From Colletes latitarsis (taxonomy: Eukaryota > Arthropoda > Insecta > Hymenoptera > Colletidae), in contig NC_135134.1 of NCBI RefSeq assembly GCF_051014445.1, forward strand, positions 26,353,672 to 26,417,671: 64,000 nucleotides of DNA. Reading direction: 5' to 3'. The translations under genes and the position numbers were made by a program. Every line of letters begins with the position of its first letter. Within the stretch, counting starts at the first letter, position 1. This document shows, one piece after another, positions 63,601-64,000 of the stretch. The notes under the pieces were generated by a model, which saw only the letters and a program-made list of their open reading frames with translations, had not been told where the DNA came from and did not search any database.

Positions 63601-64000
63601 CCTCTAAGATATTGACGGAAACCAGGTTTAATTGACTGTTTCAGTGTTGTACTTCATAACTACGAGATGCAATCCAGAAAAAGCCCAGGATCTAGCCATC
63701 AAGTATGAGAAATATGCGAAAGTATGAGCCATACGAGAGCAAATCCTAGACCTAACCCAGACCTAACATGCGTTATCCTCTAAAATATTTATCAAGACCA
63801 GGTTTAATTGATTGTTTCAGTGTGGTCCCACATTACTACGTGATCCAAACCAGAAAAAACCCAGGATCCGTTCAACACGTATGTGAAGAATGCGAAAGAA
63901 TGAGTCTGATGAGTGAAAATCCCAGGCCTTACCTAGACCTAACATGCGTTATCCTCAAGAATATTGATCGAAACCTGGTTTAATCGACTGTTTCAGTGTG
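60621..64000 (+). repeat. More diverged right-edge monomers
   Basis: The same classes and similar order continue; for example 62570-63590 follows the M1-M1-M2-M3-CGCTG order of 47-48 kb. Private single-base changes are denser here than in the blocks before it, for example ctaagattttgatcg, ttaaacaagtataag, ggtttaatggagtg, catgaacgtt and cagacttaacatt. A relative of the marker monomer occurs at 61829. The array continues past the right edge. Confidence 0.75.

Larger units (their letters stand above)
1..64000 (+). repeat. Satellite array, ~176-bp monomer, about 363 head-to-tail copies
   Basis: Every line of the window is a variant of one unit. The ggtttaa word starts at 4, 181, 358, 534, 711, 888, 1064, 1241 and 1417, spacings of 176 or 177 bp, and the rhythm continues to the right edge. 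All copies face the same way. No unique sequence, mobile element or inverted block interrupts them. The 177-bp copies come from single-base insertions, such as one extra A in the A-tract, the ttttagatgtgg form, or taactatgcg. Unit length near a nucleosome repeat, single orientation and higher-order structure are typical of eukaryotic centromeric or pericentromeric satellites. The family itself is not recognised, and the location on a chromosome is inference. Confidence 0.97.

Noticed and set aside
2188..63983. About 40 small + strand reading frames of 63-92 codons, many starting MRYPLKYLSR or MNYSLKYW
   Set aside because: They recur because the monomer recurs. Most monomers are 176 bp, so the frame shifts each unit and closes at a fixed place: at cctctaa (63 codons) or, where the junction reads cctcaaaaat, at ggtttaa (71 codons). 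No recognised domain is present, and changes look random in codon position. No gene is called.
1..64000. CRISPR array
   Set aside because: The whole 176-bp unit is repeated with no unique spacers, and the unit is far longer than CRISPR repeats.
1..64000. CENP-B box (pattern nTTCGnnnnAnnCGGGn)
   Set aside because: I found no match in the canonical monomer classes on either strand. The ttcgctgtttcagcg form has TTCG but lacks the downstream A and CGGG at the required spacing.
1..64000. Transposon, viral or rDNA-derived repeat
   Set aside because: No terminal repeats, target duplications, polymerase-like frames or rRNA-like blocks were seen; the unit has only short internal words.
1..64000. Phased A-tracts giving intrinsic curvature
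   Set aside because: Each monomer has one A6-like tract and one AAAAAT stretch roughly 70 and 105 bp apart, which is not helical phasing. Curvature was not computed.

Overview
The window is one uninterrupted satellite-DNA array. From base 1 to base 64000 it consists of head-to-tail copies of a monomer of about 176 bp (176 or 177 bp where I measured it), roughly 363 copies, all in the same orientation. I found no protein gene, RNA gene, transposon, inverted segment or unique DNA. The short reading frames, almost all on the + strand, are by-products of the repeat. A long single-orientation array with nested higher-order repeats is typical of centromeric or pericentromeric heterochromatin in a eukaryote (plant or animal). 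I do not recognise the family and cannot name the species. A hand count of one canonical monomer (4588-4763) gives 74 of 176 G+C (42%) and six CpG, so CpG is only mildly depleted.

Monomer anatomy, starting at the ggtttaa word: a dyad-symmetric front part (hairpin ACTG-TTT-CAGT, then the palindrome TGTGGTACCACA with a KpnI site), a gatccaaaccag word, an A-tract, a variable middle, a CCTA-rich stretch, an AT-rich end, and a second gatcgaaaccag word leading into the next copy. The middle comes in three classes: M1 (gttcaacaagtatgtgaa), M2 (tagccat followed by a 9-bp sub-repeat) and M3 (aggtcaacatg, often a 12-bp palindrome). Classes alternate, so neighbouring monomers are usually less alike than monomers many units apart.

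Layout: 0-11.8 kb holds three copies (one extended) of an 11-monomer block. 11.8-25 kb is a mosaic of 2- to 8-monomer blocks shared at offsets of 4.2-7.9 kb. 25-37 kb holds large paired blocks at offsets 1763, 5468 and 6351. 37-60 kb is dominated by a younger family in which a 12- to 15-monomer unit recurs, clearest as a nearly identical 14-monomer tandem pair (53035-57788). 60.6-64 kb uses the same monomer types with more private differences.

The array appears to be kept alike by unequal exchange, block duplication and short gene-conversion patches, several of which can be delimited by eye. Block edges were read by eye and carry an error of about 20-60 bp. I see no gene system. The most interesting material is the dyad structure, including a variant restricted to the right half with a restored hairpin, and the conversion and exchange scars.
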